The notes below the pieces were generated by a model, which was not told the DNA's origin, ran no database searches, and worked only from the letters and a program-made list of their open reading frames with translations. A stretch of 64,000 nt of DNA. It comes from Phycisphaeraceae bacterium. GTDB taxonomy: Bacteria > Planctomycetota > Phycisphaerae > Phycisphaerales > SM1A02. How positions within the stretch are numbered: position 1 is the stretch's first letter; every line of letters starts with the position of its first letter. The stretch is from positions 1,302,001 to 1,366,000 of the forward strand of contig CP054178.1 in NCBI GenBank assembly GCA_015709595.1, given 5' to 3'. A program made the translations under genes and the position numbers. Positions 17,567 to 27,074 of this stretch are shown here, in pieces.

Positions 17567-18843
17567 CCCAACACCCCCGCGGCGAATAGCGTTCCGAGGT
17601 CCAAGGCACCTTTCCAGTTCTTCAGACGGGGGTGCTCGTCTCCGCGAACGATGTCGGTCGCGCCATGCTCATCCTTGGCGAAGCACAGGAGGTCGGCTGG
17701 CTTGGCGAGACCGAGTATCACGGGCGAGTGCGACGCACAGAGCACCTGTGCGTTGTAGACCGACGAAAGCGACTGGAACACCGTTTCAACCGCCCGCGGG
17801 TGAATACCGTTCTCGGGCTCCTCGATAAGGTACACGCCTTCGATACCGTCGATGAACGCGAGAAGCGTCAGCGCCAGGAGGCGAAGGGTTCCGTCCGACA
17901 CAACCCACGAGGGGGCCTTGAGACCGTTCTCGTACTCCACGACGAGATATCGGTGACGATCCTCCTCGCGCTCAATGGTCGTAACAGTCCTCAGGTCGGG
18001 TATGGCGGTTCGGAAGTGTTCAATCCAGCGGGCAAAACGGTCGCGATCCCGCGTCTCCAGTTCATGGACGACCCACGGCAGATTCGAGCCATCGGGCAGA
18101 AAGTGGCGGGGAGAACCAGGTGGACTCGGACGACGCATTGCCTCGGCGTTCAGCGTCACGCGCCGGATACCTTCCATCAGCACGCGCTTCACCCACGTCG
18201 CCACGGGAAAGCGATCCTCGTCCTCGGGCAGGTTGGCAAGCGCCGATTTTGCGGGGCCAAGCCGGAACGGGTTGTTCCAGCCAGTCGTTTCCGACATGAA
18301 GTAGTCCGTCCCGGCCTCCGTGTTCTTGGTGACGACCTTCTTCCAGCCCTCAGGTTTCTGTCTCCCGGGTGCACGCACGACCGATTCGGGAACGGCGGGA
18401 GGCGTGGGAAAGAGCGTTCGCTCAACGGTCGCACCGGCGTCGTCCGCCGGCGTCAGCCACAGCGTCTCAATGGCAATTCGCACCTCGCCGCGGTCACCCC
18501 CGACTTCGATCCGCGTCTCGTATCTCGCCCGCTTCGTGCGCCCGTTGCCCAACCGCTCCAACCGCGCCGCTGGGATGTCCATCTCGACCGCGAGTTCGAA
18601 CCATCCGCCCTGACGCATCCAGCACAGGTGCATGGGATCGGCGGCACGCTGGGGAACCGCCATCCCTTCGCCTTGAATCGCACGCAGCGGGCCAACCCGA
18701 AGCAGGTCACCGAGAAATCCCACGACGTCCAGAAACGAACTCTTGCCCGATCCGTTCGGACCGACAAGCGTTTGAAAGGGCGAAAGTCGCTCCGACACGT
18801 ATCGGAGTGAGCGGTAGTTCAGTGCTTCGATGCGGGTCAACAC
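17563..18843 (-). CDS. ABC-type AAA ATPase (OLD/RecF-like), putative defence ATPase
   Basis: 426 residues. Walker A is GPNGSGKS (28-35), the ABC-like signature VSDGTLRLLAL (315-325), Walker B VYLIEEPENGIHP (337-349) and the switch ASHSPVIL (370-377). This is the AAA_21/OLD-type ATPase head without a coiled-coil large enough for an SMC protein. Such ATPases are typically paired with a nuclease or TOPRIM protein in phage-defence modules (OLD, Gabija, PARIS). Here the pair is this gene and the overlapping DUF4276-like gene. No signal or membrane segment is seen. Base composition looks less GC-rich than in the neighbours. Confidence 0.8.
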   Translation of the reverse strand: MLTRIEALNYRSLRYVSERLSPFQTLVGPNGSGKSSFLDVVGFLGDLLRVGPLRAIQGEGMAVPQRAADPMHLCWMRQGGWFELAVEMDIPAARLERLGNGRTKRARYETRIEVGGDRGEVRIAIETLWLTPADDAGATVERTLFPTPPAVPESVVRAPGRQKPEGWKKVVTKNTEAGTDYFMSETTGWNNPFRLGPAKSALANLPEDEDRFPVATWVKRVLMEGIRRVTLNAEAMRRPSPPGSPRHFLPDGSNLPWVVHELETRDRDRFARWIEHFRTAIPDLRTVTTIEREEDRHRYLVVEYENGLKAPSWVVSDGTLRLLALTLLAFIDGIEGVYLIEEPENGIHPRAVETVFQSLSSVYNAQVLCASHSPVILGLAKPADLLCFAKDEHGATDIVRGDEHPRLKNWKGALDLGTLFAAGVLG

Positions 18844-18935
18844 GCGCGGGCCTCGGGGAACGGACCAATCAGAGCATCGTAGCGAGTCGTGCCAACGTCG
18901 CCATCGGCTGCCACCGCGCCCGGTTCCTGCATTTG

Positions 18936-18967
18936 AAGAAAACAGCCGCGGCGACCACCGCGGCTGT
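18936..18967 (-). terminator. intrinsic terminator of S9 peptidase gene
   Basis: Stem ACAGCCGCGG / CCGCGGCTGT with 6-nt loop. On the minus strand it is followed by TTTCTTC. It lies about 40 bases past the stop codon of the S9 peptidase. Confidence 0.7.
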
Positions 18968-19008
18968 GTCAGGGTGCTCCGAAACGCGCCGCCCGTGCGG
19001 CCATGCGG

Positions 19009-21036
19009 TCACTTCAGCCCCGTGATCAACTCCGCCCCGGCGGGCACCTGGGCGCTGGACTTCTTCACGTCATCATCAATCGGCTGGTACTGCCCGCCGA
19101 GATGCTGGGCCAGGAAGACCTCCGTCACGGCGAAGAACGCCATGCTGTTCTCAGGCCGGGCGAAGCCGTGGCCCTCGTCGGGGAAGAGCACATACGTCAC
19201 CGGGATATTGCGCTCCTGCATGGCGCGCACGATCTGCTCGCTCTCGGCCTCCTTGACGCGCGGGTCGTTCTTGCCCTGACCGATGAGCAGCGGCCGCCTG
19301 ATCTGATCGACCCTGGTGAGCGGCGAGATCGAATCGAGATACTCCTTCTCGTGCGCCGCGCCCACGCGGGTCTCGAACATGGCCTTGATCGGCTCCCAGT
19401 AGGGCGGAATGGAGGCCAGCAGCGTGCCCACGTGGCTGGGGCCGACGATGTCCACGCCCGCCGCGAACACGTCCGGCGTGAAGGTCAGACCGACGAGCGT
19501 GGCGTATCCGCCATATGACCCGCCCATGATGGCCACGCGGCGCGGATCGGCGATGCCCTTCTCCACCGCCCAGTTGACGGCGTCGATCAGGTCATCGTGC
19601 ATCTTGCCCGCCCACTCGCGGTTGGCGGCGTTGATGAACGCCTTGCCGAAGCCCGTCGAACCGCGGAAGTTGACGCTCAGCACCGCGTAGCCGCGGTTGG
19701 AGAGCCACTGGTGCAGCGAGTTGTACCCCCACGAATCGCGCGCCCACGGGCCGCCATGCACCAGCAGCACCATCGGAAGGTGATTCGCAGGTCCATGCAC
19801 CGGCTTGGTGAGATACGACACCAGTTCCAGCCCGTCGCGGGAGGGAATGATCACCGGCTCCATCTTCGCCAGCTTCAGCCCTTCCAGCGCCGGACGGTTG
19901 GAGAACAGGTACGTCGCCTTGCCGGCGGCACGGTCGTACAGGTAGTACTTCACCGGCCCGTCATCGACCACGTAGTTGACGACCCATTTGTCATCGGTGC
20001 GGCTGCGCGAGGTGATGTTCATCTCGCCATCTTCCACGGTGGACAGGTAGTCCCAATCCTTCTGGATGGAGGGGTCGAGGATGGTCCACTCCCGCCTTGC
20101 GTACTCCCACGACACCGCCTGCGGCCTGCCGGTCCTGGGGTCGCCCACCGCGCCGCTCAGGTCGGCCTTCTCGCTGGAGGCCACCAGCGTGCGCGGCATG
20201 GCGGGGTCGCTCACGTCCACCGAGAAGAGAGCCGCGGTGTTGCGGTCCGCCGAATCCAGCAGGTACAGCGTCTTGCCGTCGCGGGTGAACCCCATGGGGC
20301 TGGATGTCAGGGCGTCCTGCTGATCCCACTCCGCGAACCTGGTCCACTCGCCCTCGCCGGCGGGACGCAGGAACGCCGTGATGCCGCCGTCGGGTCGATA
20401 CCGCAGCGCGCCGCGCACGCGATACTGGCTGTCGGCGATGACGCCCGCGAAGCCCTCGGTGTTCTCATGCACCAGCGTGCGGGCGCCCGTGCGGGTGTTC
20501 ACACGCCAGGTGTCATGCAGCTGCGGCACGCGGTTGTTCACCGCGATGAGCATTTCGTCCGGGAAGTTCTCGTCCGACGCCACCACGCGGGCCTGCACGT
20601 GCTCGAAGGGCGTCAGGTCGACTTCCGCTCCGGTCTTCAGGTCCACGGCGTAGAGATGCCAGTTCTCATCGCCGCCGCGGTCCTGCAGGTAGATGATCTG
20701 ATCGTTGTTCTCCGCCCAGAAGTACTGACGGATGGGGCGTCCGGTGGAGTTGGTGACGGGCCGCGCGTCCTGTTTCCCGACCGTCTGCACCCACACGTTC
20801 ATCACGCCGTTGTGCGGCGCGATGTAGCCGAGCCGCGTACCGTCCGGGCTGATCTGCACCGCGGCCCGCTCGGGGTTGCCGAAGAAAACGTCGCGGGGAA
20901 TCAGGTTCCCGGATCGTGGGGCGGCCTCAACCTCCACGCCCGCGCCGCCGGAAATGGTCTGAGCCAGACCGGCGGAGGGGAGCAGGAACGACGTGCTCAG
21001 CACCAGCGCCGAGCAGAACAGGCGGGATTCCAGCAT
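19009..21036 (-). CDS. S9 family prolyl oligopeptidase-like peptidase, secreted
   Basis: 675 residues from ATG 21036, preceded by GGAGA. A signal peptide (LFCSALVLSTSFLLPSAGLAQ) exports it. Residues about 45-400 form the beta-propeller (VQISPDGTRLGYIAP, repeated SPDG/YLQDRGGDENWHLY-like blades). The C-terminal alpha/beta-hydrolase domain has HGGPWARDSWGYN, nucleophile Ser in GGSYGGYATL, and DEGHGF with the catalytic His. It belongs to the dipeptidyl/acylaminoacyl peptidase type (S9C-like) and probably cleaves small peptides in the periplasm. The divergent AbgT transporter gene begins 272 bases away. Confidence 0.92.
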   Translation of the reverse strand: MLESRLFCSALVLSTSFLLPSAGLAQTISGGAGVEVEAAPRSGNLIPRDVFFGNPERAAVQISPDGTRLGYIAPHNGVMNVWVQTVGKQDARPVTNSTGRPIRQYFWAENNDQIIYLQDRGGDENWHLYAVDLKTGAEVDLTPFEHVQARVVASDENFPDEMLIAVNNRVPQLHDTWRVNTRTGARTLVHENTEGFAGVIADSQYRVRGALRYRPDGGITAFLRPAGEGEWTRFAEWDQQDALTSSPMGFTRDGKTLYLLDSADRNTAALFSVDVSDPAMPRTLVASSEKADLSGAVGDPRTGRPQAVSWEYARREWTILDPSIQKDWDYLSTVEDGEMNITSRSRTDDKWVVNYVVDDGPVKYYLYDRAAGKATYLFSNRPALEGLKLAKMEPVIIPSRDGLELVSYLTKPVHGPANHLPMVLLVHGGPWARDSWGYNSLHQWLSNRGYAVLSVNFRGSTGFGKAFINAANREWAGKMHDDLIDAVNWAVEKGIADPRRVAIMGGSYGGYATLVGLTFTPDVFAAGVDIVGPSHVGTLLASIPPYWEPIKAMFETRVGAAHEKEYLDSISPLTRVDQIRRPLLIGQGKNDPRVKEAESEQIVRAMQERNIPVTYVLFPDEGHGFARPENSMAFFAVTEVFLAQHLGGQYQPIDDDVKKSSAQVPAGAELITGLK

Positions 21037-21307
21037 GAGGGGTTCTCCGGATGGGCGACGCCGGAGCGTCCGGCCCGTGGGTGAGCGGTCGAAGGTGATC
21101 GTATTCCGCGGGAATCGCGGCTCAAGTTGTTGGGCGAGCAGGCCGGGACGTTGCAGTGGGCACTTGCGTGACTCGGTTTCATCGCGAAGATGGTTCCGGC
21201 GCGAGGAACGCGAGATCGATCCCCGCTCCCTCACGGTCGCGGCTCTCCTGAGGTCGTGGGTGTCGCCACGCGCTCCGTCAGTCCGTGCTCGAGGAAGGAA
21301 CAACGCC

Positions 21308-22957
21308 ATGACCAGCCCCGCCGATGGAACGACGGCAAGCCCCGCGCCTCGCCCGCCGCGCGGCGGTTTCATCGCGCGCTTCCTCACGCTGGTCGAGTGG
21401 CTGGGCAACCTGCTGCCGCACCCGGTGACGCTCTTCGCCCTGTGCGCCGTCGCGGTGGCGATCATCAGCGCGATCACTACGTACTTCGGCGTGAGCGTGG
21501 CCGATCCGCGTCCCGCCGCCGCGGACGGCGCCATGCTCACCACCACCAACCTGCTCAACGCCGACGGCATCCGCTGGATCGCCCAGAACCTCGTTCACAA
21601 CTTCGTCTCGTTCGTGCCGCTGGGCACGGTGCTGGTCGCGCTGCTGGGCGTGGGCGTGGCGGAGAAGTCCGGGCTGCTCTCGGCGGCCATTCGCGCGCTG
21701 ATCCTCGCCGCCCCGCCTCAGCTGGTCACGCTCGTGGTGGTCTTTGCGGGGGTCATCAGCAATACCGCCAGCGAGATGGGCTACGTGGTGCTGATCCCGC
21801 TGGCGATGGCCGTCTTCGCCGGGCTGGGGCGGCATCCGCTGGCGGGCATGGCCGCGGCGTTCTGCGGGGTGAGCGGCGGCTACAGCGCCAACATCTTCAT
21901 CGGCACCGTCGATCCCCTGCTGGCGGGCATCACCGAGGAAGCCGCGCGGCTGATCGACCCGGGCTACGAAGTCCACCCCGCCGTCAATTGGTATTTCATG
22001 TCCGCCAGCACGTTCCTGGTCACGGCCATCGGCTGGTTCATCACCGCCCGCATCGTCGAGCCCCGTCTGGGGAAGTACAACCCGGCGGACGCGGACGACG
22101 CCGACGGTCCGCCCCCCAGCGCCGCCATGAACACCGTAACTGCGCGGGAGAGGAAGGGCCTGCTCGCCGCCGGGCTGGCCGCGCTCATCGTCGCGCTGGG
22201 CTTCGTGGTGCTGGCCGGTCCGCGCGTGGCGTGGCTCGACTGGGCGTCCTTCCTGCCCGGCTGGGGCGTGCTGCGCGACCCGGACGGCTCGCTCACCGGA
22301 CCGGACTCCTTCCGCCCCATGCTGCGCAGCGTGGTGACGATGATCCTGATCTTCTTCGTGATCCCTGGCTTCGTGTACGGCCGGGTCGTGGGCACGATGA
22401 AGTCCGACCGCGACATCATCGACGCCATGGCCGGGGCCATGCGCTCGATGGGGCTGTACATCGTGCTGGTGTTCTTCGCCGCCCAGTTCGTGGCGTTCTT
22501 CAACTACTCCGGGCTGGGGCAGATCCTGGCCGTGGTGGGCGCGGACTGGCTGGTGGCGATGAAACTCGACAACCCGCTGGTGTTCATTCCCTTCATCCTG
22601 ATGTGCTGCTTCGTGAACCTGATGATCGGCTCCGCCAGCGCCCAGTGGGCGGTGACGGCGCCCATCTTCGTGCCCATGCTCATGACCGTGGGCTACAGCC
22701 CGGAGGTGATCCAGGCCGCCTACCGCATCGGCGACAGCACCACCAACATCGTCACGCCCATGATGTCCTACTTCGGGCTGATCCTGGCGGTGGCGGTGCG
22801 CTACCAGAAGAACCTGGGCATCGGCACCATGATCGCCACCATGCTGCCCTACTCGATCGCGCTCATCATCGGCTGGACCGCCCTGTTCTACGTATGGGTG
22901 TTCCTGCTGGGTCTGCCGGTGGGCCCGGGGGCGCCCACGTATTACCCGGCGGGGTGA
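21308..22957 (+). CDS. AbgT family transporter
   Basis: 549 residues from ATG 21308, preceded by GAGGAAGGAA. It has about a dozen hydrophobic helices with the AbgT landmarks: LPHPVTLFALCAVAVA, FVPLGTVLVALLGVGVAEKSGLL, SNTASEMGYVVLIPLAMAVFAGLGRHP, GGYSANIFIGTVDPLLAGI, and a second repeat with NLMIGSASAQWAVTAPIFVPM and RIGDSTTNIVTPMMSYFGLI. The family moves p-aminobenzoyl-glutamate or effluxes sulfonamides across the inner membrane. Placement opposite an S9 peptidase hints at a peptide or amino-acyl substrate, but this is only inference. Confidence 0.92.
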   Translation: MTSPADGTTASPAPRPPRGGFIARFLTLVEWLGNLLPHPVTLFALCAVAVAIISAITTYFGVSVADPRPAAADGAMLTTTNLLNADGIRWIAQNLVHNFVSFVPLGTVLVALLGVGVAEKSGLLSAAIRALILAAPPQLVTLVVVFAGVISNTASEMGYVVLIPLAMAVFAGLGRHPLAGMAAAFCGVSGGYSANIFIGTVDPLLAGITEEAARLIDPGYEVHPAVNWYFMSASTFLVTAIGWFITARIVEPRLGKYNPADADDADGPPPSAAMNTVTARERKGLLAAGLAALIVALGFVVLAGPRVAWLDWASFLPGWGVLRDPDGSLTGPDSFRPMLRSVVTMILIFFVIPGFVYGRVVGTMKSDRDIIDAMAGAMRSMGLYIVLVFFAAQFVAFFNYSGLGQILAVVGADWLVAMKLDNPLVFIPFILMCCFVNLMIGSASAQWAVTAPIFVPMLMTVGYSPEVIQAAYRIGDSTTNIVTPMMSYFGLILAVAVRYQKNLGIGTMIATMLPYSIALIIGWTALFYVWVFLLGLPVGPGAPTYYPAG

Positions 22958-23080
22958 TCGGCCTGGTGATTTGACAACCTGGCGTGACCGGGGTGGCGAT
23001 CGAGACGAGTTCTCTCGTCGCATGACACGATCCGACGCCCGGCAGGATTCGCCTCACCGGCGGAGGTCTCCGCGGCTTCC

Positions 23081-24322
23081 TCACGACAACCGGCGGCGGA
23101 CGATGAACATCACCGTCAGCCCCGCGGCGCCGAACAGGGCCGCCAGCAGAAACGCCGTCGCGTCGTGGCCCGCCTGCAGCAGCAGCCCGACGTACACGCT
23201 CGACGCCATGTCGCCCACCGCGTTGCCGCAGGCGAGGATGCCGAAGCCAAGACTGCGCAGATGCCGCGGCAGCAGTTCCGCCGCCACCGCCTTCTCCAGC
23301 GTCTCCTCGATCGAGATATAGACGCCCGAGAGCACGATGGCGACCACCACCATCGCGATCGATCCGCTTCCGACCGCCAGCAGCAGGTTCACCACCACGC
23401 CCAGCCCGTACCCCGCCGCCAGCACGCCCCGCTTCGAGCGCCGGTCGCCGACGTGTCCCGCCGGATACGCCGCCAGCGCCGCCACCAGGTTGTGACCCGC
23501 GTACAACAGCACCGCCATCGACAGCACGCCTCCCGTGGAAAAGTCCGCTCCCATGGATCGCGCCGCGATCCAGATCAGGAACGTGCGCGAGAAGTCGCCC
23601 ATGCCGAACAGCACCACCACGATCAGGAACAGCCAGAACGCCCGCGGAAAGCCCGGCCAGCGCCCGGATCGTCCGGCCTCCCGCGCCGCGCCCACCGGAT
23701 CGGCGACCTCCGCGTGGTGATCGCCCTTCTCCCGCGCGATGAAGAACAGCGCCCCCGCCGCGATCAGGCCCGGCACGACCGTCCACAGGATCAACTCGCT
23801 GAATCCCAGCCCCAGGGCGATCGCGCCCGCCGCGATCAGCGGACCCACCACCGCGCCCAGCATGTCGCCGGCGCGCTCCAGCCCGTAGGCCCGACCGAAG
23901 TGCGTCGGCTCCACCGCGTCCGCCAGCAGGTAATCGCGCAATGGCGAGCGGAACCCCCGTCCGATCCACGCCGTCGTGCGCAGCGACACGATGGCGCCCA
24001 GGGCGCCCACCAGCCCGATCGCCGCCGTCGCCAGCGTGGTCACCAGGTATCCCAGCGAAGCCCACGGTTTCTTGCGCTTCACGTGATGGCCCAGGTAGCC
24101 GCCCCCGAGCTTGGAGATGCTCACGAAGAAGTCCGCGACGCCCTCGATCAGTCCCAGCCCTGCTGGTCCCAGCCCGACCGTCGCCAGGTAGAAGGGCAGC
24201 ACCGCCGTCGCCATCTCATGACTGACGTCGGAGAAGAACGTGGCCAGCACGATGCCCAGCACGGTGCGCGTGATCCATCGCCGGGATGGAGCCGTCCCGC
24301 TCGCGGAGTCAGTTGCAGCCAT
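23081..24322 (-). CDS. MFS transporter
   Basis: 413 residues from ATG 24322; a longer form from 24391 is open but its first 23 residues look non-coding. Twelve hydrophobic helices are visible, with an MFS-type motif after TM2 (ISKLGGGYLGHHVKRKKP), the TM4-TM5 region (GRGFRSPLRDYLLADAV) and a second-half loop (GHVGDRRSKRGVLAAGYGL). The FRSPLRD motif is shared with a subgroup of uncharacterised bacterial MFS proteins. Substrate is unknown. It converges on the AbgT gene. Confidence 0.85.
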   Translation of the reverse strand: MAATDSASGTAPSRRWITRTVLGIVLATFFSDVSHEMATAVLPFYLATVGLGPAGLGLIEGVADFFVSISKLGGGYLGHHVKRKKPWASLGYLVTTLATAAIGLVGALGAIVSLRTTAWIGRGFRSPLRDYLLADAVEPTHFGRAYGLERAGDMLGAVVGPLIAAGAIALGLGFSELILWTVVPGLIAAGALFFIAREKGDHHAEVADPVGAAREAGRSGRWPGFPRAFWLFLIVVVLFGMGDFSRTFLIWIAARSMGADFSTGGVLSMAVLLYAGHNLVAALAAYPAGHVGDRRSKRGVLAAGYGLGVVVNLLLAVGSGSIAMVVVAIVLSGVYISIEETLEKAVAAELLPRHLRSLGFGILACGNAVGDMASSVYVGLLLQAGHDATAFLLAALFGAAGLTVMFIVRRRLS

Positions 24323-24519
24323 GACCGCAAGGATACAGCGTCTGACCGGCGCATGACCACGCCGCCCGAACATGACGACGGCGAACCGCAAGTGCGTGTC
24401 GTCCGGGCGTCAGGCGCAAGGGCAAGGGCGACCCGAGGCCCCTTCCACGCTCCTGAAGGGTTCATCCGCGATGGGGCAATCCAGGTTCCGGGGCCAGTTT
24501 CTGACGTGCGTTCTTTTCT

Positions 24520-25233
24520 CTATCCCCCGACGTGCTTGCGCAGATCCTGCATGAAGCGCATGATCTGGCCCTGCTCGGAGGGGGTGGCGACGGACTCCAC
24601 CTCGCGGCGCCAGAAGTCCATGATGCGAACCGCGTCGCGCTCGCTCCACTGGCTGGCGTCCGGACCGCGCTGGGCCTCGCGCTCGCGCCCACGGGCGGCG
24701 TCGCGCTTGACCATGGCGAGCCGATCCTCGTCGCTCATGGCGCGTTCCTCGCCTCGCTCCATGCGCTCGCCGAACTTCATCCACTCCACCAGCCATTGAT
24801 CGAGGTACCGGGCGCGCTCCTCGGGCGGGATGCTGAAGTAGCCGCTGGCGCCCTCCTTCATGAAGTCGCGGGCCAGGATGCGCACGTTTTCGCGCAGCTG
24901 GTCCATCGTCTTGCCGGTCAGGCCCGCCATGAAGGCCGAGAGCACCGCCGACTCCGACTGCGTCAGCCCCTGAAAGCGCTTGACGAAGTTGCCGATCAGC
25001 TCCATCCGCTCCTGCACCGAGAGCCGGTTGAAGTCGGGCGAGACGAAGAACGACGCCACGTCGTCGACGGGCGTGTCGAAGATGCTGGGGGGCCGGCGCG
25101 TGCGCCCCTCGAAGAACCAGTACCCGGCGACAACCACGATGAGCAGCACCAGCGCGGCGATCGCCATGCGGCGAATCCGCGCACCGTGGTCGCGGAAGAA
25201 GCGGTCGATCTCGTATCGGTCGGGAAGTCGCAT
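24520..25233 (-). CDS. hypothetical single-pass membrane protein
   Basis: 237 residues. The chosen start at 25233 places one membrane helix near residues 23-42 (MAIAALVLLIVVVAGYWFF), followed by a predicted all-helical, charged domain (LSVQERMELIGNFVKRFQGLT, DRLAMVKRDAARGREREAQR). No family is recognised. It lies 67 bases downstream of the pseudopilin gene on the same strand and may share its transcript. A role at the membrane in pilus or secretion assembly is possible but not shown. Confidence 0.65.
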   Translation of the reverse strand: MRLPDRYEIDRFFRDHGARIRRMAIAALVLLIVVVAGYWFFEGRTRRPPSIFDTPVDDVASFFVSPDFNRLSVQERMELIGNFVKRFQGLTQSESAVLSAFMAGLTGKTMDQLRENVRILARDFMKEGASGYFSIPPEERARYLDQWLVEWMKFGERMERGEERAMSDEDRLAMVKRDAARGREREAQRGPDASQWSERDAVRIMDFWRREVESVATPSEQGQIMRFMQDLRKHVGG

Positions 25234-25253
25234 GGGTGTTCTGCGTGCCGCGA

Positions 25254-25283
25254 GAGTACGGAGTTCCGAGTCCGAGTTCCGAG
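25254..25283. repeat. short ACTCNNN-type heptamer repeat
   Basis: On the minus strand the units ACTCGGA, ACTCGG (one base short), ACTCGGA and ACTCCGT lie in tandem. They are the same unit type as the array between thyA and folA. The spacer between pseudopilin and hypothetical gene contains them. Confidence 0.6.
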
Positions 25284-25300
25284 CTTTGATGCCTGACGCC

Positions 25301-25933
25301 TCACCCCTCCGGAATCGTGAACGGCTCGCCCACGCGCTCGGTGCGCCCGTCAATGTACAGGCCGTTGCGCGGCAGTGCGGTGCCGATGGGGTGACGATCC
25401 TCGCTGTCCCACACGATGGGAATCGAGTTGGCGGCCTGCTTTTCGAAGTACTCCGTCACCTGCCGCGCCGCCGGGAAGGGATCGGGCGGCAGGAAGAGCA
25501 TAAACGCCCCCGCCACGTAGAAGTAGCTGGCGCTGACCCGCCCGCGCACGTGCCGGTGGTCGGCGGGACAGACCCAGGTGTCGCTGGTGGGGTCGATGAA
25601 GTGCTTCAAGGCCCCGCACAGCCCGTCGGGCTCGCTGAAGGGGTCGCCGCTGGGCAGAGGGGCGACGCGCGGCAGGAGCCGGTTGTGATTCTGCCGGTAC
25701 CCCTCGATGGCCACGCCGATCTGGCGCAGGTTGGCCAGGCACCCCGCCTCGTGGCTCTTGTCGCGCACCGTGTCCATGACGGGCAGCAGAATCCCCACCA
25801 GCAGGGCCAGGATGCCCATGACCACCAGCAACTCCACCAGCGTGAAGCCCGCGCCCGCATGGCGCGACCGCGGGTGGCGACGGCGAAACCGCCCGGCTTG
25901 CACCGCCCCGGATTGTCCCGCCTTCGGTCCCAT
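25301..25933 (-). CDS. prepilin-type pseudopilin
   Basis: 210 residues from ATG 25933 (upstream GTG codons are also in frame). The type IV prepilin processing site is clear: basic leader ending AG, then FTLVELLVVMGILALLVGILLP, cleaved before Phe with Glu at +5. The C-terminal domain contains CLANLRQIGVAIEGYRQNHN and CPADHRH, typical of planctomycete pseudopilins of the general-secretion type. It would need a prepilin peptidase and the GspE/PilM-O machinery, which this window encodes at 40-46 kb. The upstream 370-base region holds no gene. Confidence 0.85.
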   Translation of the reverse strand: MGPKAGQSGAVQAGRFRRRHPRSRHAGAGFTLVELLVVMGILALLVGILLPVMDTVRDKSHEAGCLANLRQIGVAIEGYRQNHNRLLPRVAPLPSGDPFSEPDGLCGALKHFIDPTSDTWVCPADHRHVRGRVSASYFYVAGAFMLFLPPDPFPAARQVTEYFEKQAANSIPIVWDSEDRHPIGTALPRNGLYIDGRTERVGEPFTIPEG

Positions 25934-26305
25934 TCGCACGTTCACGCGACTCCACCAGACGCCATGAGTTCCTGCCCGCCCCATTCTTCGGGCGACGCCC
26001 GATGGCCGTTTCACGCTTCCCGGACTGTTCCCGCGCCCCACCCGCACCGACGGAACGATTGGCGCGGAGTTGTCCACAATCCATCCTTTTTCACTTGCAC
26101 ATCGCACGATCACGATTCATCATGGACGCACCAACACCGGGACCACATCCCGGTCACGAGCGACGTCCGCGGCGTCGTTCACCTTGAAGCAACGGGGCGA
26201 TTTTGACGAGTCGCCCCGATGCTTTTGGTGAGAGGGAGTGCTGGCCAGCCGGTCACCCCAGTCGGATGATCGGCGTCGGTGACGGGTGCGGTTCGCACGC
26301 GGCGC
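25934..26305. other. gene-free spacer with GC hairpin
   Basis: 372 bases between the pseudopilin start and the rnhA stop. No convincing ORF or RNA gene is seen. Bases 26187-26226 form AAGCA / TGCTT plus CGGGGCGA / TCGCCCCG with one A-A mismatch between the two segments and a 10-nt loop. TTTT follows on the plus strand. This may be the rnhA-side terminator or a regulatory hairpin. Confidence 0.5.
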
Positions 26306-26788
26306 TCAGCTGGGGCGGTGCCGCTCCACCTGCTCCACCGCCAGCCGGTCGCATCGCTCGTTTTCGGGATGGTCGTTGTGCCCGCGCACCCAGTGACTGC
26401 GGATGGTGTGAACCTGACGCAGGTCGTCGAGCCGCCGCCACAGATCGAGATTCACCACCGGGTGCTTGCCGCGTTTCCAGCCCTTGTTCTTCCACCCGTC
26501 CATCCATTCGTTGAGCCCGTTGACGACGTACTGACTGTCCGAGTACAGGTCAACGATTGTGGGGCGTTTGAGCGCCGAAAGCCCCTCGATGACCGCGGTC
26601 AGCTCCATGCGATTGTTGGTGGTGCGGACCTCGCCGCCCGCGCGCTCGACTTCCTTGCCCGACTCGGGGTGTCGCAGGATGTACGCCCACCCGCCCGGCC
26701 CGGGGTTGCCCGAGCAGGCCCCGTCGGTGAACAGCTCCACGCGGGTCATCACGCCCGCTTCATGCTCCCCACGACCACCGGAACTCAT
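26306..26788 (-). CDS. rnhA: ribonuclease HI
   Basis: 160 residues from ATG 26788, which follows AAGGAG; an internal Met at 26749 is the alternative. RNase HI cleaves the RNA strand of RNA-DNA hybrids. All catalytic carboxylates are in place: Asp in FTDGACSGNPGPGGWAYIL, Glu in NRMELTAVIEGL, Asp in YSDSQYVVNG and Asp in NERCDRLA. The handle region WKNKGWKRGKHPVVN and WVRGHNDHPENE match the E. coli-type enzyme, so it is a full-length RnhA. Confidence 0.95.
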   Translation of the reverse strand: MSSGGRGEHEAGVMTRVELFTDGACSGNPGPGGWAYILRHPESGKEVERAGGEVRTTNNRMELTAVIEGLSALKRPTIVDLYSDSQYVVNGLNEWMDGWKNKGWKRGKHPVVNLDLWRRLDDLRQVHTIRSHWVRGHNDHPENERCDRLAVEQVERHRPS

Positions 26789-26906
26789 TGAACACGCTCC
26801 TTGCACCGACCCGGTCTGACGCACGCCGACCGTTCCCGATTCATCTTCCGTATGACAACGCCGGGGAGAAACAGTATGCTGGCCTCAACTTCTTCGAGGG
26901 AGCCCC

Positions 26907-27074
26907 ATGATCATCATCAAGATTATCTTTGCCATCATTCTGCCGCCCGTCGCCGCCGCGCTGCAGGTGGGCATCTCCACCCACTTCTGGATCAACCTGG
27001 CCCTCACCCTGCTGGGCGGCATCCCCGGCGTGATCCACGCCCTGTGGCTGATTGTGACTGACAAGCGCGCCTAA
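26907..27074 (+). CDS. YqaE/Pmp3-family small membrane peptide
   Basis: 55 residues, MIIIKIIFAIILPPVAAALQ at the N-terminus, then VGISTHFWINLALTLLGGIPGVIHALWLI and a basic end (TDKRA). Two hydrophobic helices with the 'ILPP.a..lq.G....f.iNl.LtllG.iPG.iHAlw.i' pattern are diagnostic of the Pmp3/YqaE/UPF0057 family. Members are small inner-membrane proteins linked to salt and cold stress. GAGGGAG precedes the ATG at good spacing. Confidence 0.9.
   Translation: MIIIKIIFAIILPPVAAALQVGISTHFWINLALTLLGGIPGVIHALWLIVTDKRA

Noticed and set aside
17563-18843. ATPase as a recombination protein RecF
   Set aside because: The ABC-type head fits RecF-like proteins, but it is not near dnaN or gyrB and overlaps a DUF4276-like gene, which fits an accessory module better.
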